Assembly (NCBI GenBank): GCA_039602395.1
Contig: JBCNJP010000012.1
Span: 30,304,454-30,368,453, forward strand
DNA from: Deinandra increscens subsp. villosa
Lineage: Eukaryota > Streptophyta > Magnoliopsida > Asterales > Asteraceae
Direction: 5' to 3'
Length of the DNA: 64,000 bases
Positions within the stretch are counted from its first letter, which is position 1. Every line of letters begins with the position of its first letter. Of the stretch, positions 1-10,983 are shown piece by piece. A program made the translations under genes and the position numbers. The notes under the pieces were generated by a model. The model was not told the DNA's origin. It searched no databases and saw only the letters and a list, made by a program, of their open reading frames with translations.

Positions 1-624
1 ATGTTTTGGTTGAGGTTTTGGTTGCTTGAATCTTGGTTTGGATTCATGGTGGTGGTATTTTTTTTAAAAAGAAAGAGTAGAATGATGTAGAAAGAGTAGA
101 AAGAAAAGAGTAAAAAATTTAAAGAGAAAAGGGGTATTTAAAGGTAAAAAGGTTGAAATTATTTTTCATTTTTAAAAAAAGTGGGGATAACAGCCAATTT
201 TTTGACCGTTTGAAACGGTTATAATGGCTCAAAATTCCAAAAACCGTCGTGAAAAGTACACGAGAATGAAGGGATCGTTTGCAACCTGTTAGAGCATGGT
301 TCTGTGCGACGCGTGATGTATCAGAACATAAAGAATGTTGAAGATAGCAAGTCCCACGATCTGGACACGAAGTCACAGTTCGTGGGAGCTCCAGTTCGTG
401 GACAACATGTCTAGTATAAAAAGAATTTTCTGTTGTAATCTTCATAACTTTCTGAGTCTAAGTGTGTGTTTCTAAGTGTGTTTCTGTAAGGAGTCTTCAG
501 TGTTCTCTCTTAATGTTTATTGATTGTAATTGTTCATCGTTGATCAATAAAATAATCATTTAATTACGTTTTGTATACCGAAATTGCTAGATCGAGTAGA
601 CGATCCACCACTCACGCTCTTTTA
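1..624 (+). repeat. Ty1/copia LTR (5' LTR, left end unresolved)
   Basis: The stretch ends directly before a tRNA-Met primer site at 627-638, which fixes it as the 5' LTR of a + strand copia element. A TATA-like box (tataaaaa, 415-422) lies about 200 bp before the LTR end. The last ~60 bases resemble the end of the solo LTR at 2464-2822. The expected terminal CA has become TA. The word CAGTTCGTG occurs twice in the U3 part (around 372 and 392). I could not place the left boundary, which may lie outside the window. Confidence 0.75.
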
Positions 625-626
625 AG

Positions 627-638
627 TGGTATCAGAGC
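627..638 (+). other. Primer-binding site for initiator tRNA-Met
   Basis: TGGTATCAGAGC is the usual plant copia primer-binding site, matching the 3' end of initiator tRNA-Met. It starts two bases after the LTR end, as expected. Confidence 0.9.
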
Positions 639-859
639 TTTCGGTTCAATCTACAGATCTGTTTTTGGCTATTTTCGAGTTTTTGATCTAAAAAGTGTTG
701 GTTTTTGATGAAATCTAAGTGTTTTTGCTTCTGTTCGATCATTTATGTTGAGTTTTTGGTGTCATTTTCGATCCTAAATCATTCCTTTGAATTATTACTG
801 ATCTACTGCTGAAAATTTCACTCAAAAACGTCCAAAATCGTGAAATTTTGCTCAAAAAT

Positions 860-1130
860 CTTCCAGTTCATGTGACTTCGTTTGATTAGTGTCAGTTCGT
901 GCGAATAACTGCCACGAAGTGTCAGTTCGTGTTCAATTCTCTCCACGAAGTGTAAGTTCGCGAGCTAGTTTGTCTGTGACTTCACTACTCAGTTCGTGTT
1001 GATTTCATTCCCACGAAGTGTCACTTCGTAACTTAGCTCGTGTCAGTTCGTGCTCAGTTCACTTCCACGAAGTTCCAGTTCATATCTTGGTTCGTGTCAG
1101 TTCATAGTCACTTCGCATTCACTTCGTGGG
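860..1130 (+). repeat. Leader array of CAGTTCGTG / CACGAAGTG words
   Basis: Between primer site and gag the leader repeats two near-complementary 9-mers: CAGTTCGTG (exact near 893, 922, 990 and 1043) and CACGAAGTG (near 912, 952 and 1012), with several one-base variants. CAGTTCGTG also occurs twice in the LTR. The two words are reverse complements apart from one base, so the leader RNA could form many short stems. No ORF is preserved here. Confidence 0.7.
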
Positions 1131-1151
1131 CAGTGTTTAAAAATTTTTAAA

Positions 1152-3225
1152 ATGGTTGATTATTCTACGATGGTTGCTGTTCAATCCACTGTTCAATCCC
1201 AAGTGCAAGCTTTACTTAACTTTGATAACAAAATTGGAATAAGTCAGAAAGTTCCTAAGTTGTTAAAGCTTGAATATTTTTCATCATGGCGTAAACAACA
1301 TATGTTGGTACTAATGACATAGATATCTGGATTCCAATTGAAGAAGGGTATAAATATCCTTTACAAGCCAATGGTCAAGCGAAGCTTCATCGTAGTCTTA
1401 CACCTGATAAAAAGGCAAAATATCAGGGATATCAAAAAGCTTATGGTGTTTTAACAATGGCATTACCAAAGGAACTCTTACATTGATGCTGATAATCTTG
1501 AATATATGGACTTAAATTGGCAGTTTGCTATGTTGATACAGCGAGTCAAGAACTACATTGAGAAGACAGGGCAGAAAAATGTTCAATTTGGGCAGAGTAA
1601 ACTGGGATTAGATAAGAGTCGGGTGCAATGTTTTAAGTGTAAAATTTATGAACATTTTGCTAGAGAGTGCACAAAAGTTGGAGATAAGAAGGATGACAAA
1701 TCAAAAGAAGCAAAGAAATTGTTTGCTACATTAAATGATAAAGAGAAGGGATATGATTGGGGAAAAATATTCTGATAAATATGCTCATATGTCTTCTCCA
1801 CCACAACAAGGTGTTGATTACTTGACTGAATCTGATTCTGAGATTGATGATTCTTCAAACTACAAAAGTAATGTAGTGTTTACATGTGATCATCATGCAA
1901 TGCTTTCATTTCAATTATCATCAGATGAATCAGTTGCCGAATTTCAGAAGATTGAGGTTGTGCTTAAGCTACTAAAATGTGAAGATTACTTGTTCTGGAA
2001 ACAAGAATTTGAGGCTTATGTACATGATCACTTTGCTGATTTTCTCAGAATTCGAGAACAAGAATTTGATTGGCCTACAGATAATCTTGGTACTCCGCTA
2101 CAATTCAGGAAATTTTCATCGGATGCCAAGACAAGATTTGAATTAGAAACCAAGGCATTTACTTTGTTGAAGAGTGCTTTATCACGACCAATTTACAATC
2201 AACTAAGTTCTTGCATGTCTACTCATAGTCTTTGGAAAGTTGTTCAAGAACTGTGTGAAACAGGAAAGTTAATCGATGTCATGACACACATACCAAATGT
2301 TACTCCCTCAATTTGTAAGCATTGTCAGACTACGAATACGGTTAATAGTCAGCTTTTTGAATAAAATGAGACGTTGAGAAAAAGATGCAGTGATGCTGAA
2401 GGTAATCTCAAGATTTACAAAGAAAAGTTCCATAAGTATGAAAAGGAATTATTAGCCGAGTGTTGTTGATACCTGAGAAGTGCGTCGTGTGAAGTATTCA
2501 ACCAAGGTTCAAGATCCAAGTTCAAGGCTAGGGTTACTGCCAGCCGAACCTGGTCCGAACCAAGAGTTCGGACCTGCCGAACCTGGAGTTCGGATAGGGT
2601 TCGGCTAACATCTATATATAGTGAGCTTGTTCATTGTTTTGCATACGAGTGAGAGTCTGTGTTAGCCTTAAGTGTGTGTTTCTGAGGTGTGATTCTCTGA
2701 GTATGTATTCTTTGTGACTAGAGGTGTAATTGTTCGTTTGATCAATTAAACAACTCTTAATTACTCGTTTTGTATTCCGAATAGCTAGATTGAGTAGACG
2801 ATCCGATGCTCACGAATTTTCAAGTGTAACAAGACGGAGGTGTAAAAATATGAATATAATCAACTTTCTGATATGCTTCTTGAAGTTGAAAAGAAATTAG
2901 TTGTTGCTCAAACCGAAATATCTTGAAAAAGATGTTGATCTTGAAAAAGAAATTAGTTGTTGCTACAACCAATCCTGATTCTGAGTTCCATTCAGTTGCA
3001 ACCCCTGTGGTAATTACTAATTTACCAATGAGTGATCAAATACCAGAACCAGAGATTGATTATTCAAAGTTTGTGAAGAAGGAGGTTGATAAGAAACATA
3101 AGAAATCAAAGAGCAAGACTAAGGAGAGACATATTGAAAAATTCTCAAATTCAAAGTCCGATGCTAAGGATGCTACTAATTCTGGTGATGGATTGAATTC
3201 TCAAGCTAAGGAAGCTCCTAAGTAG
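1152..3225 (+). pseudogene. Copia gag, degraded, with a second gag-like domain
   Basis: Gag packages retrotransposon RNA. Translation from the ATG at 1152 gives a gag N-terminus (PKLLKLEYFSSW) with a frame break near 1318. A second segment from about 1506 ends in a zinc knuckle of form CX2CX4HX4C (C-F-K-C...H...C, about 1628-1670). After the knuckle, at about 1935-2270, comes another domain with gag-like spacing (LLKCEDYLFWKQEFEAY and THSLWKVVQEL), suggesting a duplicated gag module. A solo LTR at 2464-2822 interrupts it. A Lys/Ser-rich tail runs to 3225, where it meets another element's LTR. Several stops and frameshifts make it non-functional. Confidence 0.75.
2464..2822 (+). mobile_element. 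Solo copia LTR with 5-bp target duplication AGTGT
   Basis: The 359-bp unit starts TGTTGATACC and ends AATTTTCA. It is flanked by AGTGT on both sides (2459-2463 and 2823-2827), a standard 5-bp copia target duplication. No primer site or polypurine tract adjoins it, so it is a solo LTR left by LTR-LTR recombination inside the older gag. It carries a TATA-like tatatata around 2615 and several CCGAAC/GTTCGG words. The LTR at 55418-55777 has almost the same length (360 bp). Confidence 0.85.
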
Positions 3226-3229
3226 GTCA

Positions 3230-3611
3230 TGTTGGTCCAGAAACAACAACCAAGCACGATATCGTAAACATAAACAAGTGCAGAAACCTTGTTTGTGAGT
3301 GATTCGAGAAGAAGATGATAAAAAGACAAGATTTAAGATGAAGAACAAGCAACACAATCAAGTCTTCAATGAAGAACAATCAATCTTCTTGTATAACCGG
3401 GTTTGCGATCGTAAATATGAGAAGAACACAAAAATCGTAATCAGCAAACTTGTATTAATCATAAACACATGAGGTATTTATACTACCTCTACAAAAGCCC
3501 TAAAAGAAATCGTAAACTACTAAAGCCCAATAAGCCCAAACCGTAAACATATTAAGCCCAAAACAAATAAGCCCAATCTAATGTTCATGCCTCATAAAGT
3601 ATAGCCCAACA
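3230..3611 (-). repeat. 3' LTR of the - strand copia element
   Basis: On the - strand the LTR begins TGTTGGGC and ends GGACCAACA, giving terminal TG...CA. It is preceded by a purine tract (ggggaagat, reverse of 3612-3620) that would prime plus-strand synthesis. A TATA box (tataaata on the - strand) lies at 3482-3475. ATCGTAAAC words occur at 3261 and 3509. It abuts the + strand gag remnant, so the element inserted into or beside that older copy. Confidence 0.75.
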
Positions 3612-3842
3612 ATCTTCCCCTAGGCATGAACCATTAGAGCGTCTACGGAAGCAGCAGATCAAATCTGAAGGTATTCGGCTTCGTGCTTCACCACCATTCA
3701 CGATCCACGATCCGGTTTGCTGTTCCATGAAAGATTGAGTCCTTCAACATTGTCTAGTTAAGATGAACATGACCAACAAGCCCAGCATCATCTGTTACAG
3801 TATCAGCTGTTCCTTGCTGTCTTCTATATTCTATTAAAAATT

Positions 3843-4295
3843 CTACAGCGACGTCCTTAAGCTGACTTTTCGCAGATGATTTTTAGCCTTATATGCTACT
3901 TTCTCACCACAATATTCCTTCCCACAATCACAATCTTTCAAATAAAGCACAACTCGTCGATCATTATGAACATTCTTAAAATTCACTCTACATTGCAGAA
4001 TCTCCAACATCATATTCCATGAATTGTTGCTACTTGGAGAAGAATCAAGAACCTCCATATATGTAGTGATCCTTGTTTTATCTGCACTTACTCTTGCAGT
4101 TCCCCAAAATTCTTTGACAAGTTGTTCATCGATCAGCACGCTTGTCCTGAGAGCATGATTTATTTTACACACGTTCAATCCTACCACCAATAAGTAAAAC
4201 AACTGCATGTGTCTCTCAGGAGGGTCATCAAGATAAGCAGGTATGCAGTGATCCCTCTCAAAGTGAATCTCTTCGTCAAGCATATCTTCTGCCAT
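3843..4295 (-). CDS. Retrotransposon-associated ORF of unknown function
   Basis: This 150-codon ORF lies between the RNase H end and the 3' LTR of the - strand copia element, where SIRE-like elements often carry an extra ORF. I know no function for it. A central block (KINHALRTSVLIDEQLVKEF, then W and GTA) matches the layout of the ORF at 55118-55420 (RIHYAI... then LEFWSNA): I-H/Y-A, about 15 residues, then EFW. Both look like one family of short proteins common in retrotransposons of this plant group. The C-terminus has a Cys-rich stretch (DCDCGKEYC). No signal peptide or membrane segment is evident. It could be a decayed piece of a longer protein. Confidence 0.45.
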   Translation of the reverse strand: MAEDMLDEEIHFERDHCIPAYLDDPPERHMQLFYLLVVGLNVCKINHALRTSVLIDEQLVKEFWGTARVSADKTRITTYMEVLDSSPSSNNSWNMMLEILQCRVNFKNVHNDRRVVLYLKDCDCGKEYCGEKVAYKAKNHLRKVSLRTSL

Positions 4296-4551
4296 CTGAG
4301 AAAAAAAGACAAATGCATCAGGTGCAATCTAATCAATGAGCAATTATGTTTGTTAACACCATCTTGAAGTTCAAATGATTATCACATTTTACTATTAAGT
4401 TCAGAAATCTCAATTGATACTTTCAAGGAAAGGATTTGATTTTGAAACACAAATTTAACAAAACACGCTCTTAAACGTTAACTTGTTCAATTTTATCTTA
4501 AAAACAATTGAATTTAACGAGATTTCAAAAACATTTTGTGATTATTTAAGT

Positions 4552-4774
4552 GTTTACGATTTTATATCTCACTATAAATGGGTTTACGATCCAACAGGTG
4601 GGTTTACGATTGGGATTTGGGTTTACGATCTGGGTCAAATGAAACCGGATCAGGTCCAATCGTAATCAGTGAGCCCGATCGTAAACAGCATCGGAAACAC
4701 CAATAGTAAACTCCGATCGTAAACATCGATCGTAAACACGAACAGTCGTCTTCAACCTCCAGATAATCGTAAAC
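4552..4774. repeat. Mirror array: four GTTTACGAT then four ATCGTAAAC
   Basis: Exact GTTTACGAT occurs at 4552, 4582, 4602 and 4621. Its exact reverse complement ATCGTAAAC occurs at 4678, 4716, 4729 and 4766. Further exact copies lie in the same element at 3261, 3509 and 5126. The four-then-four arrangement could fold into a long interrupted hairpin. Confidence 0.85.
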
Positions 4775-4795
4775 ACGAGTAACCTCCATAGATGT

Positions 4796-6365
4796 ACCTG
4801 CAACATCTTAAAAACTCATTATAAACCAACATTTATGCACAAAAATCATCAAAAAACTACCTTTTAAGTATCACAAACACTGAAACGACTCTTAATCTCG
4901 AGTATTCGACGGGAAATTTAAAGGAAAAAGAGGATGAACATCGAGTGAAGAAAAACTGCGATTTGTGGTCGTGAATCGAAGAAGATCAGTCGATTAAGGG
5001 GTGATTCGTGGTCGGAAAGTGAAAGCGAGAGTAGTGGTGTACTCGGTCTACACAGAAGATGGCCGGAGGTGGCTGAGATCGTTTTTCCGGCGACAGACTG
5101 CGGTGGTTAGGGTTTCGGTGAAGGAATCGTAAACGCAGAGTGAGAGAGAGAGGGTGAATCGGAAATGGTGAATCGTAAATGAGGGGTGAGGGGGTTTTGT
5201 TTTAAAGAAAAAGATTTATAACAGCCCCTCAAGTTTCACAAAACATATAAAAGCTCCTAAACCTCTTTTAAATGATAAAACACTTGAAAAGTTATTAATT
5301 TTGAAAATTTGAGAACTACAAAACTTCCCCTCAGACTCATACCTCGAGTATCTGATCATGATCATAAAAATTGAAATTTTGTTTTAACTACTCAAAGACA
5401 AAAAAATGAATATAAAAAGCATAGAATTAAGATAACCTAAAAACGAGATAAAAACATACTTGCCTTGAAGCTGAATAGTTTTTCATGGATCAAACCCTAT
5501 TGATCCATTATCTCTTGACTGAGGAACCTAATTTTCAGCTGCTGTTACTCGACGCTCTAGACAATTGCCAGCATTTTGACCACATAAACTCACATCAAGT
5601 CATTTTGAAGTGCTTAATTATGGTATAATATTACCGTCATGTTTAACCGTCCCCACATCCAATTGTTCATAGCAAAACCTACCAAACCTCAGAGTTTATT
5701 GAGGATTCACAAACCCCCAACTTGAGGAACCATGTAACACCGTCATGACAAACACTTATTTCTTTAATTATCAGTTGGTGATCAGGTCGGCCGCATGAGC
5801 ACGCAGAGAAGACCAAACAAAATAATTATTTTATTATTATTATTATTATTTTTATTTTTTTTTCATTTTTCATCTTTCTTTTTGTTTTTCATTTTTCTTT
5901 TCTGAGGTGTTGTCGTAACAGCAGAACATGGCGTGTGAGAGAGTGAATACTAGGTATAATTACCACTCTCAACCCGTTTTTGCTGGGACTCAGTTTTTCA
6001 AACCATGTAAACTAGGACGGGAAACTAAACATATATAAAAGTTAAGTTTACTGCACTTACATTGATGATCATAGTTTTGGGTTGAGCTTACCGACAAATC
6101 ATCTTTGAGCATTCTTTCACTTCAGCCTTACACGTGTCAGTCTCCGATTGTCTTGGACATTTATATCACTTCCTACCAGCTCAAGACAAACAAAAGACTT
6201 CATAAAAATCTTAAACAGATTTTTCAGATTTTCTGAAACAATGACATTTCTTCCCCTGTTTTATGAGGCTTTTGAAACAAAAAACACCAATTTTTTTTAA
6301 TATATATATTTTTAATATATATTTTTTTAAAAAAAAACAACTATGTACAAACAGTTCTGATCAGA
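4796..6365 (-). other. Non-coding 3' spacer of the copia element
   Basis: No convincing ORF is present between the mirror array and the end of RNase H. The stretch holds a purine-rich tract (about 5140-5200), an ATT microsatellite (about 5825-5850), a T-rich run (5850-5900) and an AT-rich run (6290-6340). Near 6250 a purine tract on the - strand resembles a polypurine tract, but no matching LTR is confirmed. Confidence 0.5.
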
Positions 6366-6796
6366 TCATTCCTCGAAGGCAATCATCCTTAGGCCTTCAA
6401 CACACATTTCAAAATTTGGATGAGGAAGGGGTTTTGTGAAAAGGTCAGAAACATTTTGATCTGAGCTTACCTTTTCCAACTGAATCAACTTCCTATCATA
6501 GCAATCACGAATGAAATGTACCTTGATATCTATATGCTTTGTTTTGGAATGTTGAACATGATTTTTAACAATTTGCAGAGCAGCAGCATTATCACAAAAG
6601 ATTGGAGTATTCATACTACTTGTGAGCATCCAGCTAATGCTGCCACATATTCAGCTTCTGCAGTTGACTTGGAAACGGTATGCTGCTTCTTGCTCTGCCA
6701 AGAGATGAGTCTGTCTCCCAAGTACTGACACCTTCCAGTTGTAGATTTCCTGTCAAGGTCACTACCTCCATAATCACTGTCAGTAAACGCAAACAA
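6366..6796 (-). pseudogene. Copia RNase H domain, frameshifted
   Basis: RNase H removes the RNA strand during reverse transcription. The upstream frame (6796-6611) reads FTDSDYGGSDLDRKSTTG and the SKSTAEAEYVA motif typical of copia RNase H. The downstream frame (6629-6366) has FCDNAAALQIVKN and the C-terminal KHIDIKVHFIRD, ending with a stop at 6366. The two frames overlap, so at least one frameshift lies near 6611-6630. The domain is otherwise complete. Confidence 0.85.
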
Positions 6797-6895
6797 TTGA
6801 AAATCAGTATTCTTAGGATACCAAAGTCCAAGCCGAGGCCTACCCTTCAGATACCTAAAATACGTTTAACAGCAGCTAAATGAGAGAGTTTAGGA

Positions 6896-8034
6896 TTAGC
6901 CTGATAGCGTTCGCACACACACACACACTGCAAGCATGATATCGGGCCTGCTGGTTGTTAAATACATGAGTGATCTGATCATCAAACGATACATGAATTC
7001 ACTCACTGATTCTCCATCTGCATCTGCTGTTAGTAGAGGTCTGGATGCCATGGGAGTGGAGATGGGTTTGGAGTCCTGCATCTTGTACTTTTCTAGAATC
7101 TCGTTCACATATTTTGCTTGATGAATGAGAATTCCAGTTTTACTTGTAATGCCAGGAAAAAGTTCATCTCCCCTTGATCACTCATCTCAAACTTCTTTCT
7201 CATGATATCCTCAAACTCGGTGCATAATTCTTCATTTGTAGATCCGTAAATGATGTCATCCACATACACTTGCACCATGATGATATCATCATTCACCTTC
7301 TTTCTAAACAAAGTTTGATCAACCACTCCCCTGATGTAACCATTCTCCACCAAATGTTTTGATAGAGTCTCATACCACGTGCGTGGAGCTTGATGCAAAC
7401 CATACAGGGCTTTATTCAGTAGATATACATGATCTGGATGTTCCTCATCCACAAACCCTGGCGGTTGAGCCACATAAACTTCTTCATTCATTTTAGCATA
7501 AAGGAATGATGTCTTCACATCCATCTGATGCACTGTGAAGTTGAGATATGTTGCTACAGCAAGAAATATTCAAATTGCTTCTAATCTCGCCACTGGTGCA
7601 TACACCTCATCATAATCCACCCCGTAAACCTGTCTGTGACCTTGAACAATCAGCCTGGCTTTGTTCCTCACAATTACACCCGTATCATCTTTCTTGTTCT
7701 TATACAACCATCTTGTGGGCATAACCTTTTTATCTTCTGGTCTTTCCACTAGACGCCACACTCCCAATTTTGCGAATTGATTCAGTTCATTGTGCATAGC
7801 CTCCATCCAACTCGGATCTTTAAGTGCTACCATCACATTTGGAGGCTCTATTTGGGAGATAAAACATGAGTACATGCAGTGGTTGATGTCACCCATGTGG
7901 CTTCTAGTGGTGACCCCTGCTGACACTGGTCCAACCACATTGCTGAGAGGATGATCTCTGTTAATTCTTGTCATTTGAACATCTGGTACAGAAATAGAAA
8001 CATGCAGGTTAGTATCATTAACATTATTGTTCAT
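6896..8034 (-). pseudogene. Copia reverse transcriptase, broken
   Basis: The RT starts near 8034 with the conserved WMEAMHNEL and GVDYDEVYAPVARLEAI blocks. A TGA at 7572-7570 stands where these elements usually have Arg, consistent with CGA to TGA. It continues (7533-7105) through QMDVKTSFLYAKMNEEVY, ALYGLHQAPRTWYETL and the catalytic YVDD box (VQVYVDDIIYG). A frame change near 7105-7130 leads to the connection region (7108-6896, PISTPMASRPLL). A (TG)n run near 6912-6930 expands the end and produces a VCVCV stretch, with another frame break before RNase H. Confidence 0.9.
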
Positions 8035-8963
8035 ACCTTGGATTTCTGACTCCTTTTGATCATCATGGTTCTTGAAGATTCTGGAAGATTCATAACACCA
8101 TCCTTAGGAGCTGCTGTTGATACACTGTCTCTAACATTTTCAACAGATCGTCTTACTTCAGGAGCTGGAACAATGATGTCTTCTTCTTCTTCTAGACCAG
8201 GAAACATGCTTGAGTAGTTGAAACCTTCAAACAATGATCCATAATAAAAAATCCAGTCTGGTCCAGTTCCTGCATCAGTTGGATTGTCTTCCAACCAGTC
8301 AACGTTGAATGCCTCAATTATCATTGTGGTGGTTTTGTTGTAGACTCGATAAGCACTATTTGCAGAATATCTGACAAAGTAGCATTCATCAGCCTTTGCT
8401 TCGAACTTCCCCACATCAGATTGAATTAGGACTGTGCAAGGACACCCGAAGGTCTTGAAGTACCCCACCCTTGGTTTTTCTCCATAAATAATCTGATAAG
8501 GCGTCTTCTTATGCCGCTTGTTCAATAGTACCCGATTCTGCACATAACAGGCGGTGTTGACTGCTTCAGCCCAAAAGAAAATTGGTAATCTCGCTTCACA
8601 CAACATCGTTCTGGCAGCTTCAATGAGTGTTCTATTTCTTCTTTCTGCAACACCATTCTGTTGAGGTGTGTATGGTGCACTGTACTGCCTTTCAATACCT
8701 TTCTCTCCACAGAACATATTTAATTTAGCATTCTTAAACTCTGTTCCTTTCTCTGATCTTATTGCCTTCACTTTCTTACTCATCTGATTCTCTATGAGAG
8801 TAACGAACTGTTTCACCAGTTCTGGAGTTTCATACTTGTTTGACAAAAAGAACACCCAAGTAAACCGAGAGAAGTCATCCACTATCACCAGACAATATGC
8901 GAACTTGCTGATACTTAGTACTTGCATTGGGCCGAAGAGATCCATATGAAGTAGTTGCAACAC
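8031..8963 (-). pseudogene. Copia integrase core with altered catalytic residue
   Basis: The reading frame is open over 310 codons and contains the rve integrase core: HMDLFGPMQ (first Asp), VDDFSRFTWVFFL, then IRSEKGTEFKN, then TPQQNGVAERRNRTL (catalytic Glu). Copia integrases normally have RSDNGTEF at the third block; here the second catalytic Asp is Glu and Asn is Lys, so activity is doubtful despite the open frame. The C-terminal part includes the copia GKFEAKADE...FVRYS block. It overlaps the upstream protease/pre-integrase frame by about 50 bases in another frame, so a frameshift separates them. Confidence 0.88.
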
Positions 8964-9523
8964 CCCGAGATAGAATTCGTCATTTTAGATCGATGTGGTA
9001 ACTTTTGCTGCTTCCCCTTAGCACATGCAACACACTTCTCAATTGATGTGAAGTCCTTGATCGGGAGATTTCGAACATGCTCTCCCTTTGCCAGCTTGTT
9101 CAGATTCTTCATGTTAGCATGTCCCAAACGACGATGGCATAACAAAGCCAGATTTTCATTTTGCTTTAAAATAAGATAGGCTACGTCAGATGGCGGAGGA
9201 TTACCCATGTTGAGCAGATAAGAATTTGCTCTTCTTGGTGTACGCATCAAGATACACTCCTCAGGAATCTTGACTCCAGGCTTGAGGATGATACATTCCT
9301 TCTTATTAAACAACACAGAATATTCTCGATCACAAATCCGCGAAACACTGAGCAGACTATGTGATAATTCTTCTACATAATGCACATCTGTGAATGTCAA
9401 GCTGCCATTCTTCACCACACCTTTCTTGCTGATCCTGCCACCAACTCCACCAGCAAAAGATACACCTCCTCCATTGAAATCTTCAACCTCTTCCAAAAGC
9501 GATAAATCTCCGGTCATATGTCA
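8915..9523 (-). pseudogene. Copia protease end and GAG-pre-integrase zinc domain
   Basis: Upstream of 9517 the frame encodes the aspartic protease active site (DSG, about 9540-9532) followed by CS, then TGA at 9523-9521 and HMTG. Copia proteins normally have Arg there (SRHMTG), so this is another CGA to TGA change. Downstream is the GAG-pre-integrase HHCC zinc module, with CHRRLGHANMKNLNKL followed by CVACAKGKQ, which binds zinc before the integrase core. The frame runs out around 8915, overlapping the integrase frame. Confidence 0.85.
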
Positions 9524-9593
9524 GGAGCAACCACTATCAACGTACCAGAGATTGTTGACAGTTATTCTCGGTTGTCCCTACATGAATCAAAGA

Positions 9594-10590
9594 TCAGTTA
9601 GAGTCAGGTACCAAAGCCATAACAGATCTGGGCACACCTTTGGAATCAATATAGTTAACTAATTGAAGGGACATTCCTGCTTTTGATTCAGTTACACTCA
9701 AACTTTGAGTGTTGACTTTTGGTTTCCAAACAGGATGTTTATGTGGTTTCATCACATTGGTTGAGTTCTTTACTGATGCAGGTTTATTTTGTGGAGATGT
9801 GGCCTTTTTACCGTGAGATTTCTTGACAGGAGGAGTCCACTCAAGTTTCAAATTTGTCTGAATAACTTGTTTTGTTTGAGAGACTTCTTTTGATTTTGAA
9901 TTTGTGTCTCAACCTTTGTTTTGCCTTTAGGTTTAGAAATTCCTTTTGTTTTAGACACTTGTTTCTCAACAAATTCCGGTATCATCTTATCATTCTTTTT
10001 GTAAACTCCTTTAGGTGTGTAAGTTGGTTCTGAAGTTTTGGCCACATTCCACTTTTTCATCAACAGGCTTTGTCACTGGAGCTTTTGTGTTTAAAACCTT
10101 AGACTGAAGTCTTCATTGGTTCTGAACTTTGCTTCCCCTGTGACAAAGCTTGTTGCTTTTGATCTTTGTTTCCACCTGTCATCATTTTCTTCAACATACT
10201 AGTCCGTGGGTTTTGCGGATAGTATGGTTGATAAGGTCTATTCACACAATTCGCAGTAAAGTGCCCTGGTTCTCCACACTGAAAACAATTCATAGGTCTA
10301 GGCCCATTTACATGACTACAGAGATATGAGCGTCTTGGATAAGACGACTTCCATTCAGGCTTATCATCCCATTTGTGTATTACATGTTTTGGAACTTTTT
10401 CTGGTTGTGTAATTAAACAAAATTGTTCTGATTTTGATTTGTTTGTTCTGTTGAAAGTAGACACAACCTGGGGATAAGGGACAAAGTCCTTGGGTTTAGA
10501 CTCACGACCAACTCTTGTGTTAGGCACACGAATTTTAAAACCATTAACTTTTTCATTAGAATCAGAAACATGTTTTGATGATAAAGACAC
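9594..10590 (-). pseudogene. Copia gag, second module with zinc knuckle
   Basis: Three adjoining frames (10590-10099, 10063-9848, 9851-9594) encode a Lys-rich gag tail. A CCHC knuckle (CFQCGEPGHFTANC, about 10290) binds nucleic acid. It is followed by a Gln/Asn/Pro/Lys-rich region up to the protease. This is the second CCHC knuckle of the element; the first lies at about 11180. Frame changes near 10063-10099 and 9850 show decay. Confidence 0.75.
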
Positions 10591-10596
10591 AACAGA

Positions 10597-10983
10597 TTAT
10601 TTTGACTTGGACATAATAAGTTCTGACACAGGTGCCAGAAAGTCGTCCTTAGGTAAAACAGAAGTTAAACTACTAGACACATGACACTCTTTGACTCTTA
10701 AGCATTCAGCATCCTTCCCAGAAACATCTTGGATCCTTACTTCATCTGCACATGAAACAAAAACGTCATAAGAACCAACATTATCGTTGTCGACCTCGGA
10801 TGTAAAAGCTTCCTTGTCTTCCAAAGTTGTCTAAGGCCAGGAATTAAACGTGCACAAGTGGGATTAGTACATACCTTTATGTTGTCGACCTCGGATGTAA
10901 AAGCTTCCTTGTCTTCGACCAGGTTCTCTTCTTTCTCTTCTGACTTTTCCTCTATGACCATGAAAGCATGCTCCTCCTCATCA
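10597..10983 (-). pseudogene. Acidic gag linker with internal direct repeat
   Basis: The frames here are acidic (DDEEEHAFMVIEEKSEEKEE, then LVEDKEAFTSEVDN). The segment coding for DKEAFTSEVDN occurs twice, at about 10789-10820 and 10879-10915. These are two nearly identical ~38-bp direct repeats about 90 bp apart, which put the copies in different frames. A second gag core would be expected here by comparison with the + strand gag at 1935-2270, but I do not see one. Confidence 0.5.

Noticed and set aside
5733..6246. Possible separate LTR (TGTAACACC...TGACA with a purine tract at 6250) right after RNase H
   Set aside because: No second copy, primer site or target duplication supports it. The LTR at 3230-3611 with its own purine tract explains the element better, leaving this as 3' spacer.
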